Shown here: piece by piece, positions 19,512 to 27,085 of the stretch
Numbering within the stretch: position 1 is the first letter of the stretch
How the letters are laid out: each line of letters opens with the position of its first letter
Origin: Yunchengibacter salinarum
GTDB lineage: Bacteria > Pseudomonadota > Alphaproteobacteria > Sphingomonadales > Kordiimonadaceae
DNA length: 64,000 bases
NCBI RefSeq assembly: GCF_037658235.1
Contig: NZ_JBBJLN010000003.1
Location: 62,001-126,000, forward strand
Direction of reading: 5' to 3'
Made by a program: the position numbers and the translations under genes
Notes under the pieces: generated by a model
Told to the model about the DNA's origin: nothing
The model's database searches: none
The model's input: the letters and a program-made list of their open reading frames with translations, nothing else

Positions 19512-20876
19512 ATGGATGATCGCCAGACGGGCGCGGCACGGGATTGGGCCGAGGTGAATTTTGACGGGCTGGTCGGCCCCACCCACAACTATGCGGGCCT
19601 GTCCTATGGCAATGTGGCATCCGCCAGCAATCGGGGCGCGGCATCCAACCCGCGGGAAGGGGCGCTTCAGGGGCTGGCCAAGATGCGGGCGCTGATCGAT
19701 ATGGGCCTGATACAGGGCGTTCTGCCACCCCATGACCGGCCCCATCTGAAGGCCCTGCGCGCCCTGGGCTTTACCGGCAGCGACCGGGACATGATGGTCG
19801 CCGCCTGGAAGGCCGAGCCCGCATTGATGAGCAATCTGATGTCCGCCAGCGCCATGTGGACGGCCAATGCCGCCACCATCTCCCCCGCCCCGGATACGGT
19901 GGACGGGCGCACCCATTTCACCGCCGCCAATCTGACCGCCATGTATCACCGGTCCATCGAGGCGGAGACCACCGCCCGCATCCTGCGCCGCCTGTTCCCG
20001 GAAGGTGACCGTTTCGCCCATCACGACCCGCTGCCGGGCGGTGCGTATCTGGGCGACGAGGGCGCGGCGAATCACAACCGTTTCGCCGCCGATTATGGCG
20101 CGCCGGGCGTGGCCCTGTTCGTATATGGTCGGCGTGCGTTCGATCAGGGTGCGGCGCTGCGCTTTCCTGGCCGCCAGACACGGGAAGCAAGCCATGCCAT
20201 TGCCCGGCAGCACGGCGTGGCGCCGGAACGGGCGGTGTTCCTGCAACAGAACCCGGAAGCGATCAATGCGGGCGCCTTCCATAATGATGTGGTGGCGGTG
20301 AGCAACCGTGATGTGTTCTTTTATCACCAGCACGCCTTCGCCGACCCCGCCGCCATGCGCCGCACGCTTCAGGCAGCCGCGGGGGATGCCATGACGCTGC
20401 GCTTCGTGGAGGTGCCCGCCGATCAGGTCAGCCTGAAGGATGCGGTGGAAAGCTATCTTTTCAACAGCCAACTGGTGAGCCCGCCGGATGCGGACGGCAT
20501 GACCCTGATCCTGCCGGGCGAGGTGATGGAAAACCCCCGCACCCGCGCTTATGTGGATGGCCTTGTGGCGGGCGACGGGCCGATCACCGCCTGCCGTGTG
20601 ATGGATGTGCGCCAGAGTATGCGCAATGGTGGCGGCCCCGCCTGCCTGCGCCTGCGCGTGGTGCTTGGCGCGGCGGATCGCGCGGCCATGGGCGGCGCGG
20701 CGCTGATGGATGATGCGCGGATCACCGCGCTGGAAGGCTGGGTCAAACGCCATTACCGGGACCGGCTGGCACCGGAAGACCTGTGCGATCCCGCCCTGAT
20801 GGAGGAAAGCTTCACCGCCCTGGATGAGCTGACCGGCCTGCTGGGCCTTGGCAGCGTCTATGACTTTCAGCGCTGA
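19512..20876 (+). CDS. astB: N-succinylarginine dihydrolase
   Basis: Converts N-succinylarginine to succinylornithine with release of two ammonia and CO2. The 454 residues are close to the known AstB length, and the protein belongs to the amidinotransferase-like superfamily. Family motifs are FDGLVGPTHNYAGLSYGNVA at the N-terminus, GDEGAANHNRF (catalytic Glu region), HNDVVAVSN (catalytic His) and Cys378 in GGGPACLRLRV (nucleophile). It is 18 bases after astD, with a GGGAAAGGA ribosome binding site. The next pathway enzyme, succinylornithine transaminase (astC), is not in this window; a general acetylornithine-type transaminase elsewhere may serve. Confidence 0.95.
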   Translation: MDDRQTGAARDWAEVNFDGLVGPTHNYAGLSYGNVASASNRGAASNPREGALQGLAKMRALIDMGLIQGVLPPHDRPHLKALRALGFTGSDRDMMVAAWKAEPALMSNLMSASAMWTANAATISPAPDTVDGRTHFTAANLTAMYHRSIEAETTARILRRLFPEGDRFAHHDPLPGGAYLGDEGAANHNRFAADYGAPGVALFVYGRRAFDQGAALRFPGRQTREASHAIARQHGVAPERAVFLQQNPEAINAGAFHNDVVAVSNRDVFFYHQHAFADPAAMRRTLQAAAGDAMTLRFVEVPADQVSLKDAVESYLFNSQLVSPPDADGMTLILPGEVMENPRTRAYVDGLVAGDGPITACRVMDVRQSMRNGGGPACLRLRVVLGAADRAAMGGAALMDDARITALEGWVKRHYRDRLAPEDLCDPALMEESFTALDELTGLLGLGSVYDFQR

Positions 20877-20925
20877 TCCGATGCCCGTTTCGGGCGCCGG
20901 TCAGCCGTTGGCGGGGCCATAACGG

Positions 20926-20970
20926 GCCGGGGTTTCAACAGGGGGGCTTCAACAGGGGGGCTTCAACAGG
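20926..20970. repeat. Short tandem repeat at the 3' end of the PAS gene
   Basis: About three units of a 14-base motif (GGGGGGCTTCAACA), the first imperfect (GGGGTTTCAACA), at the stop codon of the PAS gene. The rest of the convergent gap from astB holds only a small GCCCG/CGGGC hairpin with no T run. Confidence 0.6.
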
Positions 20971-21613
20971 TCGCGTATCTTTCGGCGATCCCCTCTTGCG
21001 GCGGCAGACCGGTATCCCATGTGAGCTGGTCCACATCCCGCACGGTATCCGCCGATGCATGGTCCGGGCCGGGAATGCCGTGGCCCAGATCCACGAACAT
21101 GTTGCCGAGAATGTCATTGCTGCCGGATTCCGGGTTGCCGGGCAGATTTCGGAAATGCCTGAGACTGAGCATGGCGCCGCTGCCCACCAGGTAATTCACC
21201 CGGCCACACGCATCCGTGAGCGGCAGATAGACAGCGCGAAAGACAAAGGGTTCATCCACATTGGTGCTGACCATGCGCCATTTGATGCCGCCACAGGGAT
21301 AATCGCACAGGGCATTGTAAAAGCCCTTTTCCGCATCCAGCGACTGCGGCGGCACATGGGAGAGCAGGTCCATGCCCGTCATGTCCTGTGACAGGAAGAG
21401 CGTCAGCCGGGTACCCGCCAGGCGGAGCTTGATGCGGTCGGGCGTGTGGCGTTGCAGGATGAACACATCCGGCAGGCCAAGCCGCACCTGCCCCGGCGAA
21501 AAGGCGCGCTTGCGGGGTGCGGGTTCAGCGGGCTGGCGTACCAGCCGCGACCAGTGCTGGACCACCAGGCGGGCGGATTCATCCCGCCCCATTGCATCCA
21601 TTATTGTACTCAT
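20963..21613 (-). CDS. PAS-domain protein of alphaproteobacterial type
   Basis: About 216 residues from ATG 21613 (GAGG five bases upstream). The central part reads as a PAS fold (LPDVFILQRHTPDRIKLRLAG, then TRLTLFLSQDMTGMDLLSHV and VFRAVYLPLTDACGRVNYLVG), resembling a family of short single-PAS proteins common in Alphaproteobacteria. No output domain is visible, so it is a possible sensor or adaptor of unknown ligand. It is divergent from msrP and convergent with astB. Its last codons run into a short GGGGGGCTTCAACA tandem repeat. Confidence 0.7.
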   Translation of the reverse strand: MSTIMDAMGRDESARLVVQHWSRLVRQPAEPAPRKRAFSPGQVRLGLPDVFILQRHTPDRIKLRLAGTRLTLFLSQDMTGMDLLSHVPPQSLDAEKGFYNALCDYPCGGIKWRMVSTNVDEPFVFRAVYLPLTDACGRVNYLVGSGAMLSLRHFRNLPGNPESGSNDILGNMFVDLGHGIPGPDHASADTVRDVDQLTWDTGLPPQEGIAERYATC

Positions 21614-21759
21614 GACGCCTCGAAACAAAAACCGATCAGCGGGGCCACCCCTTGCGGGCCGGGCTTGCCAATTCCGTGATCGACCCCACACTTGACTCCA
21701 GCGGTTCGGGTGACATCACCTGAACACCCCCGCAGGATACCAGCGAAAAGGTAAAAATC

Positions 21760-22710
21760 ATGTTGATCCGGGTCCGTCAGAATTACCAATCACACGAAAG
21801 TGATGTCACGCCGGAAAAGCTGGTGATGTCGCGGCGGTCCTTCATGGTCGGGGCGGGCGTGGGCGCATTGGCGGCGGCCACGGCCGGGCCTGCCGCGGCG
21901 CGGGATGGCCGCACGCTGGAGTCTCTGGATCATGCCGCCACACGCTGGGGCGGCAAGCTGGAAAAGACGCCGGAACCAGCGGTGACCGGCTATAACAACT
22001 ATTATGAATTCGGCACCGACAAGCAGGACCCCGCGGAAAACGCATGGCGGCTGACGGTGGACCCCTGGTCCGTGAAGGTGAATGGCCTGATCGACAAGCC
22101 CGGCACCTATGGCGTGGAGGATCTGGTGGACTTCTCCGCGCTGGAGGAGCGGATTTATCGCCTGCGCTGTGTGGAAGCCTGGTCCATGGTGATTCCCTGG
22201 ATCGGTGTGCCGTTGAAAAGCGTGCTGGACCGGCTGGCGCCCCGATCGGGCGCCCGCTTCGTGCGCTTCGAGACCGCCTATCGCAGGGATGAAATGCCCG
22301 GCACCCGCTGGCCCGTGCTGGACTGGCCCTATGTGGAGGGCCTGCGCATGGACGAGGCGATGAACCCGCTGACCCTGATGGCGGTGGGGCTGTATGGCAA
22401 GGAACTGCCCAACCAGAACGGGGCGCCCATGCGCCTGGTGGTGCCGTGGAAATATGGCTTCAAGTCCATCAAGTCCATCGTGCGCATCACCTTTACGGAC
22501 AGCCAGCCCACATCAAGCTGGATGGACTCGGCGCCCGATGAATACGGGTTTTATGCCAATGTGAACCCCGAAGTGGATCACCCCCGCTGGTCGCAGGCGC
22601 GGGAGCGGCGCATCGGTGAGTTCGGCCGCCGCGAAACGCTGATGTTCAACGGCTATGGCGAGCAGGTGGCCCATCTTTACAAAGGCATGGACCTGAGCAG
22701 GCATTACTGA
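21760..22710 (+). CDS. msrP: Protein-methionine-sulfoxide reductase, catalytic molybdopterin subunit
   Basis: Periplasmic molybdoenzyme that repairs oxidised methionines in envelope proteins. The 316 residues carry a Tat signal, SRRSFM with the twin Arg at 25-26 followed by a hydrophobic stretch to PAAARDG. The molybdenum-ligand cysteine is Cys137 in RLRCVEAWSM. Other MsrP features are NNYYEFGTDKQDP and GAPMRLVVPWKYGFKSIKSI. The stop codon overlaps the start of msrQ by one base (TGATG), so the pair is translationally coupled. Confidence 0.95.
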   Translation: MLIRVRQNYQSHESDVTPEKLVMSRRSFMVGAGVGALAAATAGPAAARDGRTLESLDHAATRWGGKLEKTPEPAVTGYNNYYEFGTDKQDPAENAWRLTVDPWSVKVNGLIDKPGTYGVEDLVDFSALEERIYRLRCVEAWSMVIPWIGVPLKSVLDRLAPRSGARFVRFETAYRRDEMPGTRWPVLDWPYVEGLRMDEAMNPLTLMAVGLYGKELPNQNGAPMRLVVPWKYGFKSIKSIVRITFTDSQPTSSWMDSAPDEYGFYANVNPEVDHPRWSQARERRIGEFGRRETLMFNGYGEQVAHLYKGMDLSRHY

Positions 22711-23372
22711 TGGCCCGCCGCCTTGTGCTGTCCCGAAAAGCGGTGCGTTTCGGCCTGAAGCCGCTGTTATGGCTGGGGCTTTCGGCGCCATTTGTCTGGC
22801 TGGTGGTGCAGTGGGGTCTGGCCTTTTCCGGGGGTGCGCATGATCTTGGCTTCAACCCGCAGGAAACATCCAACCGCTTCACCGGCGACTGGGCCTTGCG
22901 CTTCCTGCTGCTGTCCCTGCTGGTGTCGCCGCTTGCCCGGCTTGCGCGGCAATCCGGGCTGATGATGGTGCGCCGCCTGATCGGGCTTTTCGCCTTTTTC
23001 TATGTGCTGGTGCACATCACATCCTATGTGTGGCTGGACATGCTGTTTAACTGGCCTGAACTGTGGAAGGACATTCTGAAGCGGCTCTATATCACGGTGG
23101 GCATCACCGCCGCGTTGCTGCTGGTGCCGCTGGCGGTGACCAGCACCACGGGCTGGGTGCGCCGCCTGGGCGGTCGGCGGTGGCAGCGCCTTCACCGGCT
23201 GATCTATCTGATCGCGCCGCTCGCCGTGCTGCATTTCATCATGATGCGCAAGGGGTTTCAGCTTGAACCGCTGATCTATGCCGCCATCACCGCGCTGCTG
23301 CTGGGCTGGCGCCTGGCGCGCGGCCCGGCCCGGCGCTGGCTCAGCCGGCGGCAGCCCGTTTCAGCACCATGA
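22710..23372 (+). CDS. msrQ: Heme-binding membrane subunit MsrQ
   Basis: Integral membrane b-type cytochrome that passes electrons from the respiratory chain or cytosolic flavin to MsrP. The 220 residues have about six hydrophobic helices and histidines placed as in the ferric-reductase-like domain (FYVLVHITSYVWLDM, RWQRLHRLIYLIAPLAVLHF). FNPQETSNRFTGDWAL near residues 45-60 is typical of MsrQ. Its 3' end overlaps that of the convergent MaoC-like gene by 32 bases. Confidence 0.93.
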   Translation: MARRLVLSRKAVRFGLKPLLWLGLSAPFVWLVVQWGLAFSGGAHDLGFNPQETSNRFTGDWALRFLLLSLLVSPLARLARQSGLMMVRRLIGLFAFFYVLVHITSYVWLDMLFNWPELWKDILKRLYITVGITAALLLVPLAVTSTTGWVRRLGGRRWQRLHRLIYLIAPLAVLHFIMMRKGFQLEPLIYAAITALLLGWRLARGPARRWLSRRQPVSAP

Positions 23373-23799
23373 CATTAGCGATCATGGTCATCACCACTTC
23401 GCCATTCTGGTTGCGCACCTCATAGGCGCTTTTAAGCAGGCCCAGATTGGGGCGGCTTTCACTGTCCCGCTTTTCGGTGATGGTGGTGGTCACGCTGAGC
23501 GTATCGCCTGCGAAAACCGGCTTTTTCCAGCGAATCTGATCCACACCGGGAGATCCCATGCTGGCCAGCCCCTGTTCCATCAGCCGGTCCACCAGCAGGC
23601 GCATCACCATGGCGCATGTGTGCCAGCCACTGGCGCACAGCCCGCCGAACACGCTTTTTTTGGCGATTTCCTCATCCAGATGGAAGGGTTGCGGATCGTA
23701 TTTGCTGGCGAAGTCGATGATTTCATCCCGCGTGACGTGGCATGAACCGAAGCTGTCGCTGTCGCCTTCATTGATGTCTTCGAAAAAAACCTTGAACAT
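23341..23799 (-). CDS. MaoC-like hotdog-fold dehydratase
   Basis: About 152 residues. The start MFKVFFEDINEGD at 23799 is chosen for its ribosome binding site (GGGGGAGCGAG) and match to the family; the frame extends 16 codons upstream without support. The hydratase-2 motif is visible as DFASKYDPQPFHLDEEIAKKS, with Asp and His in the usual catalytic positions, then FGGLCASGWHT. Such proteins hydrate enoyl-CoA or related thioesters, but the substrate is not evident. Confidence 0.85.
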   Translation of the reverse strand: MFKVFFEDINEGDSDSFGSCHVTRDEIIDFASKYDPQPFHLDEEIAKKSVFGGLCASGWHTCAMVMRLLVDRLMEQGLASMGSPGVDQIRWKKPVFAGDTLSVTTTITEKRDSESRPNLGLLKSAYEVRNQNGEVVMTMIANVMVLKRAAAG

Positions 23800-23860
23800 G
23801 GGTCTCGCTCCCCCTTTGCTGCCCTTGGGGCTGTATGCTTGGGCCAAAAGGGGGGCGCGT

Positions 23861-23880
23861 CAATCCCGTAACGGGAATGA
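23861..23880. promoter_or_regulatory. Small inverted repeat upstream of the DUF3108 gene
   Basis: A near-perfect palindrome, TCCCGT-A-ACGGGA (23864-23876), lies between the divergent MaoC-like and DUF3108 genes, about 18 bases before the DUF3108 start. It could be an operator, but nothing identifies a regulator. Confidence 0.3.
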
Positions 23881-23894
23881 CAAGGGAGAGTGGC

Positions 23895-24896
23895 ATGAAC
23901 CGGCACCGTTTCAGGGCTGGCCTCCGCAAGGCTCATCCGGCCCGGCATCTGACCCTTGGCCTGTTTGTTGCGGCGGCCATGCTGGTGGCCCCATTGGGCG
24001 CGGTATGGCCGCAGGATGGCGGTAGGGGCAGCGCGGATGCGGGCGCCGACGCCACGGTTATAACCGGGCCGCGCCGGGTGGCGGCGGTCTGGAAAGCCTA
24101 TTGGAACGGCCTTTTGGTGTTTGAACTGGATGCCACCCTGAATCTGGGCGATGCCCGCTATGATCTGGCCTTCACCACCCGCACGCGCGGCGTGTTGAGC
24201 TGGTTTTATGACAACAGCACGGAAGTGGAAGCGCGCGGGCAATTGCTGAACGGCGCCGCGCGCCCGGCGCTGTATCGCCTGACGGGGGAGGACGGCGACG
24301 ACCCCTATGAAATCGCCCTCTCCTTTGGCCCGGATGGCGCGCTGGTCAGCGAGCATCTGGCTCTGCCCGAAGACTGGCTGGAAGATTGGCCCCGCAAGCC
24401 CGTGCCCGAAGACATGAAGGCCGCGCCCGACCCCGTGGCGGCGGCACTGCCCGCTTTTCTGGGTGATTTGCCGCGTCAGGGGCTGGAGCCCATGCAGGCG
24501 TTCAACGGGCGCACCGTGGCGAAAAGCCGTCTGAGCTGCGAGGACAGCCCGGTGCAACTGGCCGAAAGCCGCCGCACCGACTTTCACGGCGAGGCGTTGG
24601 CCTGCGATCTGGACGGGGAGGTGGTGGCCGGACTGCCGGTCTGGGATGAAGGCAAGTGGCCCGAAGTGCGCAAGGAGCGGAAGAAGCGCGCCGAAAAGCG
24701 GGAAAAGCGCAAGGCCAGGGGCAAGCCGCCCAAGGAAGAGGAGCAACGCCTGATCTTGTATCTGCAACAGGTGCCGCAGGCAGGGCTGGTGCTACCCGTG
24801 CGCATGGAGATTTTCGGCTGGGGCAAGGCCACCGTATATCTGACCGACCTTGACGTGACCCCGCTGGGGGAGCGCGCCGTTAAATCGGCGCGGTAA
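23895..24896 (+). CDS. DUF3108 family exported protein
   Basis: About 333 residues from ATG 23895, which has a GGGAGAG ribosome binding site. A signal-like hydrophobic segment (LTLGLFVAAAMLVAPLGAV) follows a basic N-terminus. The segments VWKAYWNGLLVFELDATLNLG, YDLAFTTRTRGVLSWFYDNST and LPVRMEIFGWGKATVYLTDL fit the DUF3108 beta-rich domain. Two thirds of the way along is a very charged stretch (VRKERKKRAEKREKRKARGK, then PPKEEEQ) that looks like an insertion. Function is unknown. Repeat cluster C starts right at its stop codon. Confidence 0.7.
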   Translation: MNRHRFRAGLRKAHPARHLTLGLFVAAAMLVAPLGAVWPQDGGRGSADAGADATVITGPRRVAAVWKAYWNGLLVFELDATLNLGDARYDLAFTTRTRGVLSWFYDNSTEVEARGQLLNGAARPALYRLTGEDGDDPYEIALSFGPDGALVSEHLALPEDWLEDWPRKPVPEDMKAAPDPVAAALPAFLGDLPRQGLEPMQAFNGRTVAKSRLSCEDSPVQLAESRRTDFHGEALACDLDGEVVAGLPVWDEGKWPEVRKERKKRAEKREKRKARGKPPKEEEQRLILYLQQVPQAGLVLPVRMEIFGWGKATVYLTDLDVTPLGERAVKSAR

Positions 24897-24902
24897 TTGT
24901 TC
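24873..24902 (+). terminator. Hairpin overlapping the DUF3108 stop (leader of repeat cluster C)
   Basis: A 7-bp perfect stem CGCGCCG/CGGCGCG (24873-24879 with 24886-24892, loop TTAAAT) is followed by GTAATTGTTC. The T tract is weaker than at clusters A and B, but the position just before the repeat is the same. Confidence 0.5.
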
Positions 24903-24903
24903 G

Positions 24904-25012
24904 CGCTCACGCAAGCGTGCTTTGCACGCGCTCCGCGAGGGCGCCGCACTTGCGGCGGGCCACGGTCGTGGCCTCCGCTCATCCCGCGCAGTGGCGGGAT
25001 GGCGGTAGGGGC
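24904..25012 (+). repeat. Multi-hairpin intergenic repeat, copy C1
   Basis: Complete unit: P1 GCGTGC/GCACGC (loop TTT), P2 GCCGC/GCGGC (loop ACTT), P3 GGCCAC/GTGGCC (loop GGTC), P4 CATCCCGC/GCGGGATG. It is followed directly by CTTTGTTTC and copy C2. Confidence 0.92.
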
Positions 25013-25019
25013 TTTGTTT

Positions 25020-25132
25020 CGCTCACGCCTTGGCCGCTTGCGCGGCCCGGCTCCGCGAGGGCGCCGCACTTGCGGCGGGCCACGGTCGTGGCCTCCGCTC
25101 ATCCCGCGCAGTGGCGGGATGGCGGTAGGGGC
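25020..25132 (+). repeat. Multi-hairpin intergenic repeat, copy C2 with exchanged first stem
   Basis: From CTCCGCGAGGGC onward it is identical to C1 over about 80 bases. The first stem is replaced by GGCCG/CGGCC with a CTTGCG loop, a sequence otherwise seen in the leader hairpin of cluster B. This looks like modular exchange between hairpins. The 3' end of ccrM (minus strand) lies 15 bases further on. Confidence 0.9.
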
Positions 25133-25147
25133 AAGGTCCGGGGGCGC

Positions 25148-26278
25148 TTATTGCATTTCGGCGCGGACTTTCTGGCGATAAACGTCGATGGGCAGCAGTT
25201 CGCCGCGTTTTTCAACGTGCCAGAAGGTCCAGCCATTGCAGGCGGGGGCGTTTTGTACCTTGGCGCCCACCTGATGGATGGAGCCGCGCACGCTTTCCGT
25301 GATGAGCGAGCCGTCTGAGCGCACCCGCGCGGCGAAGCGGCGGTTGGAATCATAAAGCGTTTCGCCGGGCCGGATCAGGCCGCGTTCCACCAGCGAGCCA
25401 AAGGGCACGCGGGGTTGGGCGCGGGCGCCTTCCTCGAAGCCGAGGGCTTCATCGTCCAGCCGTTCCACTTTTTCGATCCGCTCCCCGGCCAGCGCGATAT
25501 AGTCCGCTTCCCGGTCGATGCCGATAAAGTGGCGGCCCAGTTTCTTGGCCACGGCGCCGGTGGTGCCGGTGCCGAAGAAGGGGTCCAGCACCACATCACC
25601 AGGCCGGGTGGAGGCCATCAGTACGCGATAGAGCAGGGCTTCGGGCTTCTGCGTGGCGTGGGCTTTCTTGTCCCCCACTTTCAGCCGTTCCTTGCCGCTG
25701 CAAATGGGGATAACCCAATCAGAGCGCATCTGCGTGTCATCATTCATCGCCTTCATGGCGGTATAGTTGAAGGTATAGCCGCCCTTGTCCGCGGACTTGG
25801 CCGCCCATAACAGGGTTTCATGGGCATTGGTGAAACGCGTGCCCCGGAAATTGGGCATGGGGTTGGATTTGCGCCATACAATGTCGTTCAGCATCCAGAA
25901 ATCCAGGTTCTGGAGCGCGTTCCCTACCCGATAGATATTGTGATAGCTGCCAATGACCCAGATGGTGCCTGTATCCTTCAGCACGCGGCGCGCGGCGGTC
26001 AGCCATTTGAAGGTGAACACGTCATAGGCATCAAAGCTGGCGAACTTGTCCCATTCGTCGTCCACGCCCGCCACCCGGCTGTTGTCGGGCCGGTGAAGCT
26101 GATCCTTGAGCTGCATATTGTAAGGCGGATCGGCGAAGATCACATCCACCGATTTTTCCGGCAATGCGTTCATCTGCTCGATGCTGTCGCCTTCCAGAAT
26201 GCTGTCCAGCGGCAGTGTGTTGCGCTTGGCCGATCTGGACCGCGTGGCTTTTTTCGGACCTTCCTTGGACTGTGCCAT
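25148..26278 (-). CDS. ccrM: Cell-cycle-regulated DNA adenine methyltransferase (GANTC)
   Basis: Beta-class N6-adenine methyltransferase of 376 residues. The catalytic motif DPPY is at 50-53, and the S-adenosylmethionine motif DPFFGTGTTGA lies near the middle, in the order typical of the beta class. The C-terminal region of about 85 residues (PFGSLVERGLIRPGETLYD, then VQNAPACNGWTFWHV) is the DNA-contacting extension found in CcrM and not in ordinary HinfI-like enzymes. CcrM methylates GANTC and influences cell-cycle transcription in Alphaproteobacteria. A GGAGGG ribosome binding site precedes the start. The promoter region contains four GANTC sites. Confidence 0.96.
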   Translation of the reverse strand: MAQSKEGPKKATRSRSAKRNTLPLDSILEGDSIEQMNALPEKSVDVIFADPPYNMQLKDQLHRPDNSRVAGVDDEWDKFASFDAYDVFTFKWLTAARRVLKDTGTIWVIGSYHNIYRVGNALQNLDFWMLNDIVWRKSNPMPNFRGTRFTNAHETLLWAAKSADKGGYTFNYTAMKAMNDDTQMRSDWVIPICSGKERLKVGDKKAHATQKPEALLYRVLMASTRPGDVVLDPFFGTGTTGAVAKKLGRHFIGIDREADYIALAGERIEKVERLDDEALGFEEGARAQPRVPFGSLVERGLIRPGETLYDSNRRFAARVRSDGSLITESVRGSIHQVGAKVQNAPACNGWTFWHVEKRGELLPIDVYRQKVRAEMQ

Positions 26279-26354
26279 GGGGGTGCCCTCCGTTGTGTTG
26301 GGCCGCCGGAGCGACCATCATTTTTCCGGGGGCGCGCCCCCTGACCTGCCGCTG

Positions 26355-26403
26355 ACTATGAGTCGGGAGTGATTCGGCGTCAAGGGATTCTATGTGTTGA
26401 ATC
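26355..26403 (-). promoter_or_regulatory. ccrM promoter with four clustered GANTC sites
   Basis: Reading on the minus strand, -35 TTGACG (26378-26383) and -10 CATAGT (26355-26360) are 17 bases apart. GANTC sites are at 26360-26364 (touching the -10), 26371-26375 (in the spacer), 26386-26390 (just upstream of -35) and 26399-26403 (at the end of rnhB). This arrangement predicts control by GANTC methylation, and by GcrA in species that have it. The predicted leader of about 70 bases includes a perfect palindrome GGGGGCGCGCCCCC at 26328-26341. Confidence 0.65.
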
Positions 26404-27085
26404 AGTCAAGTGGCAGATTTTCTTCATCCAGAATCTGTCGAATCGGTGCAAAGGAGCGGCGGTGATGAGGGCTCACCCCCACAAGGCGTAGTGCGTTCAG
26501 ATGGGCGGGCACACCATATCCAGCGTTGCGCTCCCAGCCATAGTGGGGCCAGCGGGTGGCCAGATCGCGCATCAGATCATCCCGAAAAATTTTTGCCAGA
26601 ATGCTGGCGGCGGCGATGGAAACGGCGCGGCCATCGCCCTTGATGACCAAATCGGTGGGGCAGGGCAGGGCCGGGTCCGCATTGCCATCCACCAGGGCGC
26701 CGTGGGGGGTGGGGTCCAGTGCCGCCACGGCACGCCGCATGGCCAGCAGGCTGGCAGCGCGGATGTTCAACTGGTCGATTTCCGCCACGCTGGCTTCGGC
26801 GACGGCGGTGGCCAGTGCGTTTTCGCGGATGTGAACCGCCAGGTCGCGGCGGCGGCGGTCGGTGAGTTTCTTGCTGTCCATCAGGCCGTCGGGGATGTGC
26901 GCGGGGTCCAGTATGACCGCCGCGGCCACGACCGGCCCGGCCAGCGGGCCACGGCCCACTTCGTCCACTCCGGCGATGTGTATGGCGCCGCTGTGGGAAA
27001 GGCGGCCCATCATGGCCCGTTCCAGGGAAAAATCCGGGCCGGAGGGGGCGTTCAGGCCATGGTCGAAAAGGGTGGGCTTTTTCAT
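26402..27085 (-). CDS. rnhB: Ribonuclease HII
   Basis: Removes RNA from RNA-DNA hybrids, including single misincorporated ribonucleotides. About 227 residues from ATG 27085 (MKKPTLFDHG); the frame extends 35 codons upstream but that part is low-complexity. The active-site start GVDEVGRGPLAGPVVAAAVI gives the Asp-Glu pair, followed by DSKKLTDRRR, and IKGDGRAVSIAAASILAKI in the later part, all typical of RNase HII. It precedes ccrM, an order also found in other Alphaproteobacteria. Its 3' end carries part of the ccrM GANTC cluster. Confidence 0.94.
   Translation of the reverse strand: MKKPTLFDHGLNAPSGPDFSLERAMMGRLSHSGAIHIAGVDEVGRGPLAGPVVAAAVILDPAHIPDGLMDSKKLTDRRRRDLAVHIRENALATAVAEASVAEIDQLNIRAASLLAMRRAVAALDPTPHGALVDGNADPALPCPTDLVIKGDGRAVSIAAASILAKIFRDDLMRDLATRWPHYGWERNAGYGVPAHLNALRLVGVSPHHRRSFAPIRQILDEENLPLD

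Noticed and set aside
24897..25318. Open frames through the multi-hairpin repeats giving Arg/Pro-rich peptides, also at 7796-8086, 11105-11434 and 49187-49610
   Set aside because: They occur in several frames on both strands, lack ribosome binding sites, and repeat only because the DNA repeats. The paired-stem changes fit structured nucleic acid, not protein.
26328..26341. Palindrome GGGGGCGCGCCCCC as an rnhB terminator
   Set aside because: No T run follows on the minus strand and it lies downstream of the predicted ccrM promoter, so it is more likely part of the ccrM leader.
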